From assembly GCA_003024785.1 (NCBI GenBank), contig PUQB01000666.1:67018-131017 (forward strand): a stretch of DNA of 64,000 bases, given 5' to 3'. A program made the position numbers and the translations under genes. This document shows positions 37,262-48,870 of the stretch, piece by piece (the first letter of the stretch is position 1; each line of letters begins with the position of its first letter). The notes under the pieces are model-generated. The model searched no databases. It saw nothing but the letters and a program-made list of their open reading frames with translations, and was not told the DNA's origin. The DNA comes from Selaginella tamariscina. Lineage: Eukaryota; Streptophyta; Lycopodiopsida; Selaginellales; Selaginellaceae.

Positions 37262-37500
37262 TAAAACCCCGGAGTCAATAGAGGAACAGGATTCAATGGA
37301 GGAACTGGCGTCTACAGAGGAATAGGATTCAACGGAGGAACCGGCGTCTACAGAGGAATAGGATTCAATGGAGGAACCGGCATCTATAGAGGAATAGGAT
37401 TCAACGGAGGAACCGGCGTCTACAGAGGAACAGGAGTCACATAGGAACAAGCGACAACAGAAGAACAGGACTCAACAGAAGAACAGGTGTCAATAAAGGA
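37262..37500 (+). repeat. Short tandem repeat inside the RT-less element
   Basis: A unit of about 48 bp ('attcaacggaggaaccggcg' plus 'tctacagaggaatagg') is repeated about four times and then decays into shorter 'gaagaacagg' words to about 37500. In translation it gives Glu/Ser-rich repeats. Confidence 0.7.
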
Positions 37501-38600
37501 ACAGGCAGAGGGTAACCCTTTTCCGGATCAGAAATCACCAGGGTATGGAACGCAGGAACCCATATACGCAATTCCCCTAGCCGTAGGATCCCACTACCGG
37601 AATCCCCATCAGACGCAATCGAGCAATCTACCGGACCCAGCCAGGGAGGAGAGAAGGACAAGCCTGAGGACGAGTACAAGAGTAATTACCAACATTTCCA
37701 GGCCGACGGACGATGGCTCCATGGTCTATACCGAGCTCGCGAGGGCCTTCAACCAGCTAGACGAAGCCATGGTGGTATATGACAACCTCGACTCCCAGCG
37801 GTGGCGAAAGAACATGATGACATAGTGACAAAACTCACGGAGTGGGCAGCAGGGAGCCTGGGAGGTTGCCCAAAAGCTAAGGAACTACTGAGTGAAGGGT
37901 CGACTGTGTATGTTGACAATGAAGAGAACGAAGGACGCCTGGGAAAGCTGGAGCGAGAGGAGAGCGGAATTCCGGAGGATATACAGTGGTGTGGAACTCT
38001 CCTAGGGCTACTTAATGATGACCAACACGCCCGCAGCCACGTCATAGCAGGAAAGGAACAATAGATACAGGAATGAAATCTTGTTTAGAACGAAGGTGTG
38101 GGGAGCTCGTTGAAGACAAGCAGAACTGACGGCGGTCAGAAGAGAGTTACTAACGAAGACTCAACTCTCCAAAACCATTACCACACCTAGCCAGCCAACC
38201 GGGCCCTACTCAGGAAGCCAGAGGCGAGCGATACAAGGCCATCAGGCACGGGACAGGAGCACGGCCCAACCAGGGAACTAGACACACCGCGAATCACCGT
38301 TTCCAAACAAAGGGGGCACAGATGCCAACTAGCCTAGCTCCTTGCGGAAAGGGAACAAGAGCTACAATACTCCCGGAAACAGATGCAGGACCTAGAGGAT
38401 TAACTCAAGCAGGTTCGGAGCAACAGGCAGGGTCCAAGGCAAAGCTCCGAAGGGTGATCGTGCTATGGGAGGGACCATCACCACACTAAAGACCACGCTA
38501 GCTGCAACAGAGAACGAAATCACCATATATCGAGAGCTCCATGGGGTAGATACTTAGAGCACATGGCTCGAGGACGTGCCAACGAATAAGTCCGGGCATT

Positions 38601-39288
38601 TGGTTGACAGTGGTCCGACACCGTCACACGGCCAGCCAGCGGGGACGTCCACTAACGCGGATGAGCGACAAGATGAAGCCTTAGATGAGGGAGGTACTTC
38701 AGGTACGAACTGATAGCGACTGATGTAGGCGACAGCGTAACAGGCGTAGATTCGATCGTCTAGACCAACTACCCAAGGTACGAAGGATAGCATGCGTGGG
38801 GGAGGCACATAATGTAACAGGTAGGACTTTGCCACCATGCAGCAGACCAGTGGGAAGGCGCCACCTGTAGCTAGGGTCTAGCGGTAAGTAACCCACTATA
38901 TAAGCCAGAAGGCGGGTAGTGGGTCAGGGTCTTTAGGAGTCAAGTTTGCGTCTTATATCTTGCTCCTCTGTTGGAAATAGTTTGTACTCGGACAGTCAAT
39001 ATATATATCCATTTTCCTTCTATTCACCTTAGAAGCGGGCATTCCCCGCTTGCCCTACTCCTGGGCCCTGCAACACTCTCTGCCAAGTCTTCTCAGTAGA
39101 ACTCCCCTACCTGTACACGGGCCCTCGCAAGCGTCCGGGTAGAGGCCATCTAATACCTTCCATTACTCTTGAGGTAAGGCCTAGCTTGCCGGCCAGACCC
39201 CGGGGTTGGGCACTCTCAACAGCGTCCTGGCGACCACTGCAGATTCCTGAGAAGTACCACATCTGGCCTGTGGAGTTCTCGACGACCA
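38601..39288 (+). repeat. 3' LTR of the plus-strand RT-less element
   Basis: 688 bp, partner of 31567-32247. A TATATAA box lies at 38897-38903. No clear polypurine tract was seen before it. Confidence 0.88.
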
Positions 39289-39293
39289 GAGAC
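39289..39293. repeat. Target-site duplication GAGAC (right)
   Basis: Partner of 31562-31566. Confidence 0.85.
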
Positions 39294-40380
39294 CTAACCT
39301 CCCTTGAGCGGATGCCCAAGGCTTAGCACCCTAGTGCAAGCACAAGCATGCTTGTTTGCTAAAGTGTCCAACCCCTTGGCGAAAAACCCATGACACAACC
39401 CAAAGGGCATGCCTCGGGCATTGTATTGTGTGAAGTCTAACCCAATGTCACATCTTCATGTGACACTGCCTTCCACAATGTGGACTATCATGCCATAGCC
39501 CCTTAGATTCAAGAGTTGCACTAAGTGCCACAAACATGGCTTTTAAATGCCAACTCTAGAACCCCTTAGTGAACCCTTAGGAACTAAGTAACATGAACTT
39601 GTTAAACAAGATCCCACACTCATAGTTGAACAAGGACATGGATGTGCCTTGCTTATCCATGAGTGATATACCTAGCTTAATATGGAGGAGGAGGCTGAAG
39701 ACAAGCCTAACCTTTGCCTCTTGGAATGTGCATTCTGACAAGACCTTCCAAGCATAGATTCGCCAACATTAAGGGTAAGCTATCCCAAGGTGGGATGTAC
39801 CCTTGTTATCTAGAAGTTAAGGTGGCACAACAAAGGGTTGTACCTTAACGACACAAGCTAAAGCTTGCACCGGCAGAAGAGGAATGAACTTAGTCATGAA
39901 CCTAGGAGCTCTCCTACATTTACTACTTAATATATATGACAAAGCTCCTCCCCCTGGTTTTCATGTTTATATAAATGAGCTGGCATGGAATCTCATTCCC
40001 AGAGGGAATATACTTGGTGAGTTAATTAATGACCAAACCCTAACATGGGGGGTTTAGGGCAACCTTAGGGCTAGGTCAGCCTTAAGGGTGTTTCTACCCA
40101 TATCCAACATGTCGAACTCATTGGAACCACCCAAAAACCTAATCATGACACGAAAAACCAAGGTAAGAGTTTTTTAGATGAAAGTACTAGCTTCGCCTAA
40201 AGTTTACTATAAATACCTAATGACACTCGGCTTGACCATTACTAGATCCCAAGTGCATTAAGCATGTTTATTTCTTTTATACATAGGGCTTATCAACATA
40301 GTTCAATAAGTAATAATAGTCAATGTCTAAAGTAAAGAGAAGTCATAGTAAAAACTATAACAATGTGAGCTAGGATGCTC
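39294..40380 (-). repeat. Non-coding repeat mosaic, copy B, right part
   Basis: The reverse complement matches copy A at 9870-10700 in order: the 'ccctaaggttaggtcaaccc' block, the 'ttaaggcacaaccctt' block, the 'gcacattccaagggtca' block and the 'gcatgcttgtgcttgcat' block. It continues the repeat interrupted by the plus-strand RT-less element. Confidence 0.65.
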
Positions 40381-41410
40381 ATTTAGTGGCCTTGAAGGCT
40401 CATTTCATGTGCATGGGTCTCACTTCATGGGCTTAAAGACTCACTTCATAATGTAAGAATCTCACTTTATAGTGCAAGAGTCTCACTTCATAATGTAAGA
40501 GTTTCACTTCGTATGGCAAGAATCTCACTTGATAGTGCAAGAGTCTCACTTCATATGGCAAGAAACTCACTTGATAGTGCAAGAATTTCACTTTGTATGG
40601 TAAGAATCTCACTTGATAGTGCAAGAGTCTCACTTTATAATGTAAGAGTTTCACTTGGTAGTGCAGAATTCTCACTTCATAGTGCAAGAGTATCACTTTG
40701 TGGTCACTTTGTAGTGTAAGAGTCTTGCTTCATAGTGCACATTGAAGATAAGAGTGTCACTTTGTAGTGTAAGATTCTCATTTCGTAATGTAAAAATTTC
40801 ACTTTGTAGTACAAATTTTCACTTCATAGTACAAGAGTCTCAGTTCGTAGTGCATGATTCTCACTTTCTAGTGTAAAAGTCTCACTTTGTGAACTTGTAC
40901 TCTCACTTCATAGTGCAAGAGTCTTATTACATAGGGTAAGATTCTTCTCACTTCATGGGCTTGTAATCTCACTTGGTAGTATAAGAGTCTCACTTCATGG
41001 GCTTGTAATCTCACTTGGTAGTGCAAGAGATAGTCTCGCTTGGTAGTGCAAGAGTCTTACTTGATAATGCAAGAGTCTCACTTTGTGGGCTTATGGTTTC
41101 ACTTAGTAATGTAAGAATCTCACTTCGTAGTGCAAGAGTTTCACTTCATAAGCTTATAATCTCACTTGGTAGTGCAAGAGTCTCACTTTGTAATGTAAGA
41201 ACCTCACTTTGTACTTGTAGTCTCACTTTGTAATGCAAGAGTATTACTTGGACTTGGAGTCTCACATTGGCTTCTAGTCTCACTCTTTTGGATTGAGCCC
41301 ATTTAAAGTTTCACTTTGTTGTGCTTAGGCCTCACTTCGTGATCTTCTAATCTCATGTCGTAGTCTTTTAGCCTCACTTTGTGGTCTTCTAACCTCACTG
41401 CGTATGGTAG
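40381..41410 (+). repeat. 21-bp minisatellite with a 42-bp higher-order pattern
   Basis: From 40441 about ten consecutive units keep a strict 21-bp period of the form TCACTTNATAGTGCAAGAGTC. Neighbouring units tend to alternate between an 'atagtgcaag' type and an 'ataatgtaag' or 'gtatggcaag' type. The period then loosens, with 'cacttcatgggcttgtaatc' variants, to about 41410. Because 21 is a multiple of three, stretches stay open in several frames as 7-residue repeats (SLDSARV, HYQVRFL). That is a by-product of the period, not evidence for a protein. Confidence 0.85.
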
Positions 41411-41972
41411 TAACATTAATTTGTATATTGAATTCATGTTAATGAGCATTAATTTTCACATATTTTGAGAAATTAAATTAATATATTATATTAGATTATA
41501 TAAAATCTATAATATCTTGATTAGTCCGAATAATTTAAATCACTAAATTGTTGTTCATGTTGATCGTGAGCTACTCTCCTATATTCTATTTGGATATCTA
41601 CTACAAACATTATTCTTAAACATAATTACAATCAAGAAATAAATCACTCATTGAAATCAAGTGAATGATTGTGGCTTGGTAGTTGGCATTGTGGCTGAAC
41701 TCCTGTATCATCCAAATACCTAGTTATAACATGTTGAGGGCGTTATGCTATCTCACACAGTCGATATTGGTGGATCTATTCTCGATCCTTAGCACTACGA
41801 CTTGCAATCCTAGTCTTTTCTCATACCCTTTACATTACCCCTCCATAATCAAGCATGGTTCTATTGGGTTGCCAAACTTAATGCAAGAACCAATCCCAAA
41901 ATAACATAGTTTTTGGTTGTGACAAGGCCAAGGCACAATATGTCATCATGCACTACATACCTGCATGTGGCA
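41411..41972. other. Intergenic DNA, no gene recognised
   Basis: It is AT-rich to about 41650, then a more mixed stretch without a recognisable protein. The latter continues after the Ty3/gypsy insertion at 46768. Confidence 0.5.
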
Positions 41973-41977
41973 CATTT

Positions 41978-42232
41978 TGTTATGACCCATATAACGAATC
42001 CAAGAATATTCCCCATAAAGGTATAAGCCTCAAAAGCTTATACATAGATCTAGAAGAATCCAAAAAGGATATAGATCTAAGGTATAAAAGGGAATTAAGA
42101 GAATTAAGAGAATTAAGAAAGGCACCCTAATATTGAAAGCCTTTTGAAGAGCAACATGTGGAGACTAGATAGCTTAGGGGAGGTCGGGTGGTTTTGTGAG
42201 GGTCTCTAGTTTGTACATAGTGATGCCTAACA
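41978..42232 (+). repeat. 5' LTR of the old Ty3/gypsy element
   Basis: 255 bp, TGTTATG...CCTAACA. It contains 'gatctaaggtataaaaggg' with a TATAAAA box. Confidence 0.88.
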
Positions 42233-42235
42233 AAT

Positions 42236-42247
42236 TGGTATCGGAGC
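42236..42247 (+). promoter_or_regulatory. Primer-binding site, initiator tRNA-Met type
   Basis: TGGTATCGGAGC is one base off the common plant TGGTATCAGAGC site and lies three bases past the LTR. Confidence 0.8.
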
Positions 42248-45200
42248 AGGGTTCGAGATGAGTGACTGGTGGGAAGGAGAGGACAACACCAATGAGGAGT
42301 GGACGAACCAGGAAATCGTGCTCTAACTATACGCTATGGCGAAGTAATTTCAAGAGTACGTGACTAGTTCCTTGGAGGTGATTCGTGAGTGGTTGGATAC
42401 TATTGAAGATCAACTTGCTCAAGGAACCGTGAGTGGTAAGAGCAAGGTGCTAGATCATCTTCGCGTTCCACCTTTTACTGGTAGAGAATCCGTAGATGAG
42501 GCTATGAGTTGGCTTGAGATAGTAACAAACTTGCTTACTACACAAGGAGTGACTACCGAGCAGGTTATGATAGCTGTATCAGTAGCCTTGAAGGATAAAG
42601 CTGCAAGGTGGTGAACACACATTTGAAATCAGAGCTAGTTAACTCACCAAGAGATGATTGCAACTTGGAAGGAAGTTCTCTGAGCTATTTAAGGACTATA
42701 CTCTTCGGTTCGATGTTCTTATGCAAGGCATGAATTACGACACTTAGAGCAAGGGAAGATGACCTTGGACGATTACATTGAGAAATTGAGTCAATTACTT
42801 TGCCGTGTACCTGACATGTCTGTCAACCAGTAGAAAGATTATTTGCTGTGAAGTGCTAACTTGCGTAGACATCTTAACTCAGTGATTCAGTCCAAGACTT
42901 TGGAGAAGCTGTTTGAATATGCTCGCTTTGCTAATGAGGAGGATAAGGTGTTTAAGGAGAATGAGAGACATGGCAAGAAGCGTGGTAGGAGCACCTCTCC
43001 AAGTCCTTGTGAGCACCAGGAGTATAAAGGGAATAGCCATCGTGCCAAAGTCCAAGCTGGTAGCTTCTAGTTCTTATCGCACCGACAACGCCTAAGAAGA
43101 TTGTCAAGGTGTTTGATAGTGAACGTTACCATCTGTGTGGAGAGGTGGGACACTGGAAGGCAATTGTCCAAGGAGGAACAAGCCCAAGGGCAAGGGTTCA
43201 ATGTGACAAGGACAAGGAGACACCTAAGAAGCTTCAGGAGATGGAGCATGGAGAGGAACACAAGGGAGATAGTTCTAAGCCATAAGGTAAATTTCTGTCT
43301 ATTCTTGCTCGACAGGTAAACTGCATGGCACGGGAGGAGCCACACACACGTGCTATTATGGTGGAGGGACGACTTGGTGAACGTCCAGTGCGAATCCTCT
43401 TGGATAGTGGAAATAGCGATAACTTTGTATCAGCAAAGTTAGTGTAGGAGTGCAACTTGCCCATGAAGACTGTGCCTCAATATGAGATTGAGGGCTCAGC
43501 TATGTCACACAGAGCTGGAATGCTTGTGTGGAGGAGTTACAGCTAAAGGTTGGCAAAACTCAGCTGGTGAGACTTTCTTTCTTGCGAAGCTAGCGCATGT
43601 GGACCTCATCCTTGGGATGAGTGGCTGAGCGTGTGGATCCTGAGATCAAGTGGAGCATCAAGCGAGTGAAGCTTGAGTACAGTGGAGTGAAAGAACTTGG
43701 TTTGGAACAAGGCTTGAGTCTCCAAACAAGTATCTTTCTACTATGTCTTTGAAGAAATATCTCCGTAATAAAAAATCAAGTCTTTTTGATGTTAAATTCT
43801 TCTAATGTCACCTCAAGCAAAGCTACTGTGCAAGTTGTCCTTGAGAAATTTGCTGATGTCTTCCCTCCTGAGCTACCTCATGGCTTACCACCTACAAGAG
43901 GTGTGGAGCATGAGATTGTGTTGGAACAGGTACGAAAGCCATTTACCTAAGCCGTTCTGACTAAGCCATGTTAGGAGCAAAGGTTAAGAGACAAGTGATG
44001 GAGTATTGGAATTGGCTTCATACAACTGAGCAAGTCTCCATTTGGTGCACAGTATTGCTTGTTAGGAAGAAGGATGGCACCATGAGGATGTGCATAGACT
44101 ACAGAGCTCTCAACAAGCAAACAGTGAAGGACAGGATGCCCATGCCATGTGTGGATACTATCATGGATCATCTCGGTGGAGCCAGAGTGTTCACCAAGAT
44201 AGATTTGCGTAGCGGGTATCATCAGATTGCTGTGAAGGAGGCAGATATCTACAAAACTGCTTTCAACACTAGCTTTGGGCATTTAGTTCACTGTTATGCC
44301 ATTTGGCTTAACAAATGCCCAACCACATTCACTCGGTTGATGATGAGGTGTTTGGTGACTACTTGCACAACTTTGTGGAGATCTTCCTTACGATATTCTT
44401 ATTTACAAGAATATGGAGCATGGAGCATTTGCGAGAGTTCTTCAATTGCTGAGGGAGAACAAGCTCTATGCAAAGAAGAGCAAATGTGCATTTGCTCAGT
44501 GCAAGTGGAGTATTTGGGTCACATTGTGACACCAAGTGGAGTGAAGACTGATCCACAGAAGGTGGCAGTGGTGGAGCAATGGCCAATGCACAAGAGTTAC
44601 GGAGTTTCTTGGGCATGGCTGGTTATTACCGGCGGTATGTCAAGGATTATGCCAAGAAAGCTTCTCCGTTAACTAGGTTGCTGAGGAACGTTCCTTTGCA
44701 TGGAGTGCTTCAGAGGAGAGCAGTTTCCAAGCTTTGAAACAAGCTTTGGTACGTGCACCAGTTTTATGTATTGCAATCCCTCTAAGCCTTATGAGGTATC
44801 GTGTGATGCAAGTGGAGTGGCCATTGGAGCTGTACTTATGCAAGAGGGAAGGCCTATTGCTTATGAGAGTCGTACTTTGAATCCTGCAGAGCAACAGTAC
44901 TCAACGTATGAGCAAGAACTACTGGCTATTGTTAATGCATTACGAGTTTGGAGGCACTATCTTTATGGTGCAAGTTTCAAGGTGTTTACAGATCACAAGC
45001 CTTTGGTGTATCTGTTCACACAGAAAGAGTTAAACTCTCGACAAGCTCGCTGGATGGTTAAGCTCATGGAGTTTGGCGAATTTCCTATTGAGCATCGAGG
45101 AAAGGCTAACGTGGTGGCAGATGCTTTGTCACGCGTTAGGAGAGCCACAGTAGTGGAGAATTCCAACACATTATGTAATGCATTAACAAGGACGGTCAGT

Positions 45201-46497
45201 GAGTTTAGCCAAGTAGTTCAACATGCTCAAGCACAAGACGCCGAGGTGCAGGAGCTCAGAGGACAGCTAGAGCCACCATTCTCATTTCAGGATGGGTTTT
45301 GTACTACAATGGCCTGTGTACCTTCCTCGTGTGGACCATTTGATCAACCAGGTACTATATTTCATCATAGGAGGTGGTCATTTTGGGGGAAAACATATGA
45401 GTTGATCAAGAGGAGGTTCTACTGGAGGAATATGAAAGCTGATATCATAGAGTACTGCAGGACTTGTGACAAGTGTCAGCAAGTAAAGGTGCAGGGAGAA
45501 ACCAGGTGGGCTATTAGTACCATTGCCTATTCCAAACAGGCGATGGGGCAGTATCTCTATGGACTTTGTCACCCATTTGCCAAGGACAGAGGCAGAATGA
45601 ACAGGTGTGGGTCATTGTGGACAGGTTGACAAAGTTTGTCAAGTTAGTTCCCTTGGGGAAGAATGTGAATGCATCCGAGCTGGCTACGATGTATTTACAA
45701 CATGTATTTCCTATCCACGGATTTCCATGATATTGTAAGTGATAGGGACTCCAAGTTCACTTCTAGCTTTTGGAGAGGCTTTTCTAAGTGCATAGAAGTG
45801 AAGCTTAAGCTGTGTAGTGAGATCATCCCAAAACAGATGGGCAAACAGAAGGGTGAACCAAGTTCTAGAAGATATGCTAAGGTGCACTATTAACCAGAAG
45901 GAAGGCCAGTGGGATAAGTATATTCATTACTCGAGTTTGCTTATAAATAACAGCACAGTGGCATTGGAATGAGTCCATACTATGCTATGTTTGACGACAT
46001 CCCAAGACAGCTTTTGAGCTGGTTTAGCAAGTAAGAAGTCAAGGCAACATGGATGAGGAAGCTAAAGATCTTAGTGTTGAACTTGAAACATTCAGAGTTT
46101 GTGCAAGAAGAACTTACAAGCAGCTCAGAGCCGAGCTATCAAGTTTGCTAATGAGCATAGAAGCTTCCAGAGTTCCAGGTGGGGATTATGTATATTCTCC
46201 GAGTGGTATTTGCCACACATGTAAAGCGGAACACTATTGTGACCTTACGAAAGGGACGCAATATAAGTTGTCTCCTAGGTACTCAGGTCCTTATGAATTC
46301 TAAAGCGTATCGGTAAAGTGGCATATCACTACAGCTGCCAAAAGGAGTGAGGGTGCACCTAGTGTTTTATGTTAGCTAGTTAAAGAGAGTACTCACAAGG
46401 AATGAGTCCCGGGTAGATTCTTTGTGGATGTATGAGGCTAATGATACAAGACCAATTAAGTAAGTTATACTGCCCTTGAGGACAAGGACTTGCTAAT

Positions 46498-46507
46498 GGG
46501 AGGAGGA
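46498..46507 (+). promoter_or_regulatory. Polypurine tract
   Basis: GGGAGGAGGA lies one base before the 3' LTR. Confidence 0.75.
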
Positions 46508-46508
46508 T

Positions 46509-46762
46509 TGTTATGATTATATAACAATCCAAGAATATTCCTCATAAAGGTATAAGCCAGAATATCCTCAAAAAGTTATATATAGATTTAGAAGAATCCA
46601 AAAAGGATATAGATCTAAGGTATAAAAGGGAGTTAGGAGAATTAAAGAAGGCACCTTAATATTGGAAGCCTTTTGGAGAGTAGTGTGTGGAGACTAGAGA
46701 TAACTCGGGGAGGTCAGGTGGTTTTATGAGGGTCTCTAGTTTGTACATAGTGGTGCCTAACA
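46509..46762 (+). repeat. 3' LTR of the old Ty3/gypsy element
   Basis: 254 bp, partner of 41978-42232, with about 25 differences by eye. Confidence 0.88.
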
Positions 46763-46767
46763 CATCT

Positions 46768-48239
46768 ATTGTTACTTAACAAAGAGGAATCAAGCATGTA
46801 ATATGATATGAGTGTTCACAACCAAGTTGGTAATTGCCCACTTCTACGAATCCTCAAGGCATATTAGACAATCCATATTCAACAGCTTGTATTGGTACTA
46901 ATCCCTCACATGTTTCAGTTCATTGTGAAGTGTTAAGTGATATCTGGTGGGCATGTTCCAACACAATCCTTCATCAAGGAAGACAATCTATTGCATTTGA
47001 ATACATAATCATGTCCCCTCAGCCAATTGCAACTCACCAAACTCCTGTATTGACTAATGAAGTACTTGAGATGGGCAACCTCTTGCATTATTGACTACAT
47101 CACATCTCTAAAGATTTGTAGTTCATGAAACAACATGTTCATTGCTTACTCTTTTGTAGCAATCTCCCTATCCTTATGGGCAAACCTTCTGTATCTTCCT
47201 ATTATGCTCTATGGTCAACCTCTCTTGTTCATCTCCAACAACATGATCCTTTCTCCTAAATTATTTGTGCTTGTTGAACCGGTAACATTCAACATTGCTT
47301 TCAACCTATCAGCTATGATAATGATTGTTAGGAGTTCATTATCTAAATCAATATCATGCATCTTCTTTGTTTTGTGCTTTCCTTTGGTACGCTTGTTGTG
47401 GACGCTACTATAATCAACCTTGTGTCCCATAAAGTAATCAGCATACACCTACTTACATAGCTAGATAAACTGTGCGCTTTCTTTCCTTGAGTATACTGTC
47501 AAAGGTCTTATTTTCAAATTCCTCATCAACTTTAATTTAAACTAGTGCATCCACTCCCTTATACAGCAACCCTCCTGCCACCAATATTCATAATTTGTCA
47601 TCATCACCTTTGCTACTTTGATACCAATCCTTTCTCCTGAGCTATTGGGATTGCACGGGAAAGGTGATCATGCATTGTAGCCAGCAGCTTCATCCCAATT
47701 ATTATATCTACATGCCAAAATTTTTTTAAATATTTAATCTCTTAATTTTTAGTTCCACCTTGCACAATCATCAAAAGCTAAGGATCAAGTTGAGTCTCAT
47801 CTTCTCTTTATTGATCTCCATGTTTGTCCAAAAAACCAATCATCTGCCATCATCTCTATCCTTCTTTGAGAATTTCTGGCATTGAAACTCTCTAGGCAAT
47901 TTGCAATTGTTGCCTGGACGACAAAAACCACTTAATTCTTGCATTTAAATCTACCACAATTTGCCATTCTAGCCTCCAAAAAATAAGTGTAAAGTTTGGG
48001 TTAAAATGTGGATTTGAGATTTGTAACAATAAATGATTGAAATCTAACTACTTAGTACTTTCAATTTGTGCTTGAGACTCTTTATAAGCGAACTTCTCCC
48101 TGAGACCCAAACCTTGGACTCAACCTTTAGCAACCCAAATTTTTAACAGCCCATAAAGTGACCTATCCTAGACACAATTGAATATTTTTAGGTATTCATT
48201 AAAAGGTATTAATAATATTAAGAGGATTTAACTTAAATT
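46768..48239. other. Intergenic DNA, no gene recognised
   Basis: The reverse strand at about 47215-47448 has an open stretch rich in Lys/Asn without a family motif. It might be a decayed repeat, but nothing firm can be said. Confidence 0.5.
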
Positions 48240-48870
48240 GCGCTTTCTCGTCCCACATGAGATTTTTAGCACACCATCAAAAGTAGTGTTTGTTTCATGA
48301 GTTTAGTGTTCACCTTCATGAGATTAATGCACACTGAGTGAGATTAGTTTCCACTGCATCAAACACTAATTCAGTCAATGAGATTAATGTACACTTTGTG
48401 AGATTATCATCCACTACATCAATTATTTTCCACTTCGTGACATTAGTGTTTAAGTTGTGAGATTACATCAATTGGGTGAACTTAATTACACTATGTGAGG
48501 CTAGTGTTCACTCTATGAGATTTAACATCAATCGCACAAGCTTAAATTGCACTTCGTGAGTTTTAATACTCACTTCATAAGATTAAAATCCACTATGTGA
48601 GATTAAGATCTATTATGTTATTATTCACTATCGTATACTCCATGAGATTAGCATCCACTCTACGATATTAGATTCTCCATTACATAAGATTAAAATATAA
48701 ACCATGAATTTAGTTCACTCATGGAGATTATAGACCACTTTGTGAATATAGCATCCATTGCTAAATATTAATGATCACTTTGTGGGTTTAGTATCCATTG
48801 CTGATTCACTTTGTGAAATTAGCACATCCATTGCATGAATTAAAAATATACTAATTCAATTTGTTATATT
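48240..48870 (+). repeat. Degenerate short-unit array around CACTTTGTGAGATTA
   Basis: Many diverged units of about 20-30 bp share 'cacttYgtgagatta' followed by 'gtNtccac' or 'catccact'. The core resembles that of the minisatellite at 40.4-41.4 kb (TCACTTYRTAG), but the period is not fixed. Confidence 0.6.

Larger units (their letters stand above)
31567..39288 (+). mobile_element. RT-less gag-protease LTR element, plus-strand copy
   Basis: A 7722-bp element with 681- and 688-bp LTRs. Parts in order: 5' LTR (31567-32247), primer site (32252-32269), long leader, gag (about 33720-34250) with an AHAWWMRFHE-type capsid phrase, two cysteine-rich motifs (CNICGSHNTDN near 34455 and CALCGGPHPLYRC near 34725), retropepsin-like region (about 35200-35530), and a 3' region (about 36980-38070). 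That 3' region encodes the VNWANCLKQYMVPAL peptide and an ELARAFNQLDEAMVVYDNLD stretch, followed by coiled-coil-like glutamine/glutamate-rich remnants to about 38420. No reverse transcriptase or integrase was seen between protease and 3' LTR, so it would depend on another element's enzymes. LTRs differ by roughly 8 percent, mostly transitions, so it is of middle age. It is broken many times. Confidence 0.85.
41978..46762 (+). mobile_element. Old Ty3/gypsy LTR retrotransposon with short LTRs
   Basis: A 4785-bp element. Parts: 5' LTR 41978-42232, tRNA-Met-type primer site at 42236, gag about 42360-43080, aspartic protease about 43350-43640 (RILLDSGNSDNFV), reverse transcriptase about 43960-44570 (KKDGTMRMCIDYRALNK and [18 protein letters not shown]), RNase H about 44700-45150 (VSCDASGVAIGAVL, FTDHKPLVYL), integrase about 45350-45950 ([11 protein letters not shown]), polypurine tract 46498-46507, 3' LTR 46509-46762. 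No chromodomain was recognised. Flanking CATTT/CATCT (41973-41977, 46763-46767) is a one-mismatch target duplication. The LTRs differ by about 10 percent. The element is old and broken well over ten times. Confidence 0.9.

Noticed and set aside
40433-40719. Open frames on both strands with 7-residue repeats
   Set aside because: They follow from the 21-bp minisatellite period, which keeps frames open. Start context and composition do not suggest a protein.
42236-42260. tRNA-like sequence TGGTATCGGAGCAGGGTTCGA
   Set aside because: It is the complement of a tRNA 3' end used as a primer site beside an LTR, not a tRNA gene. No cloverleaf can be drawn.
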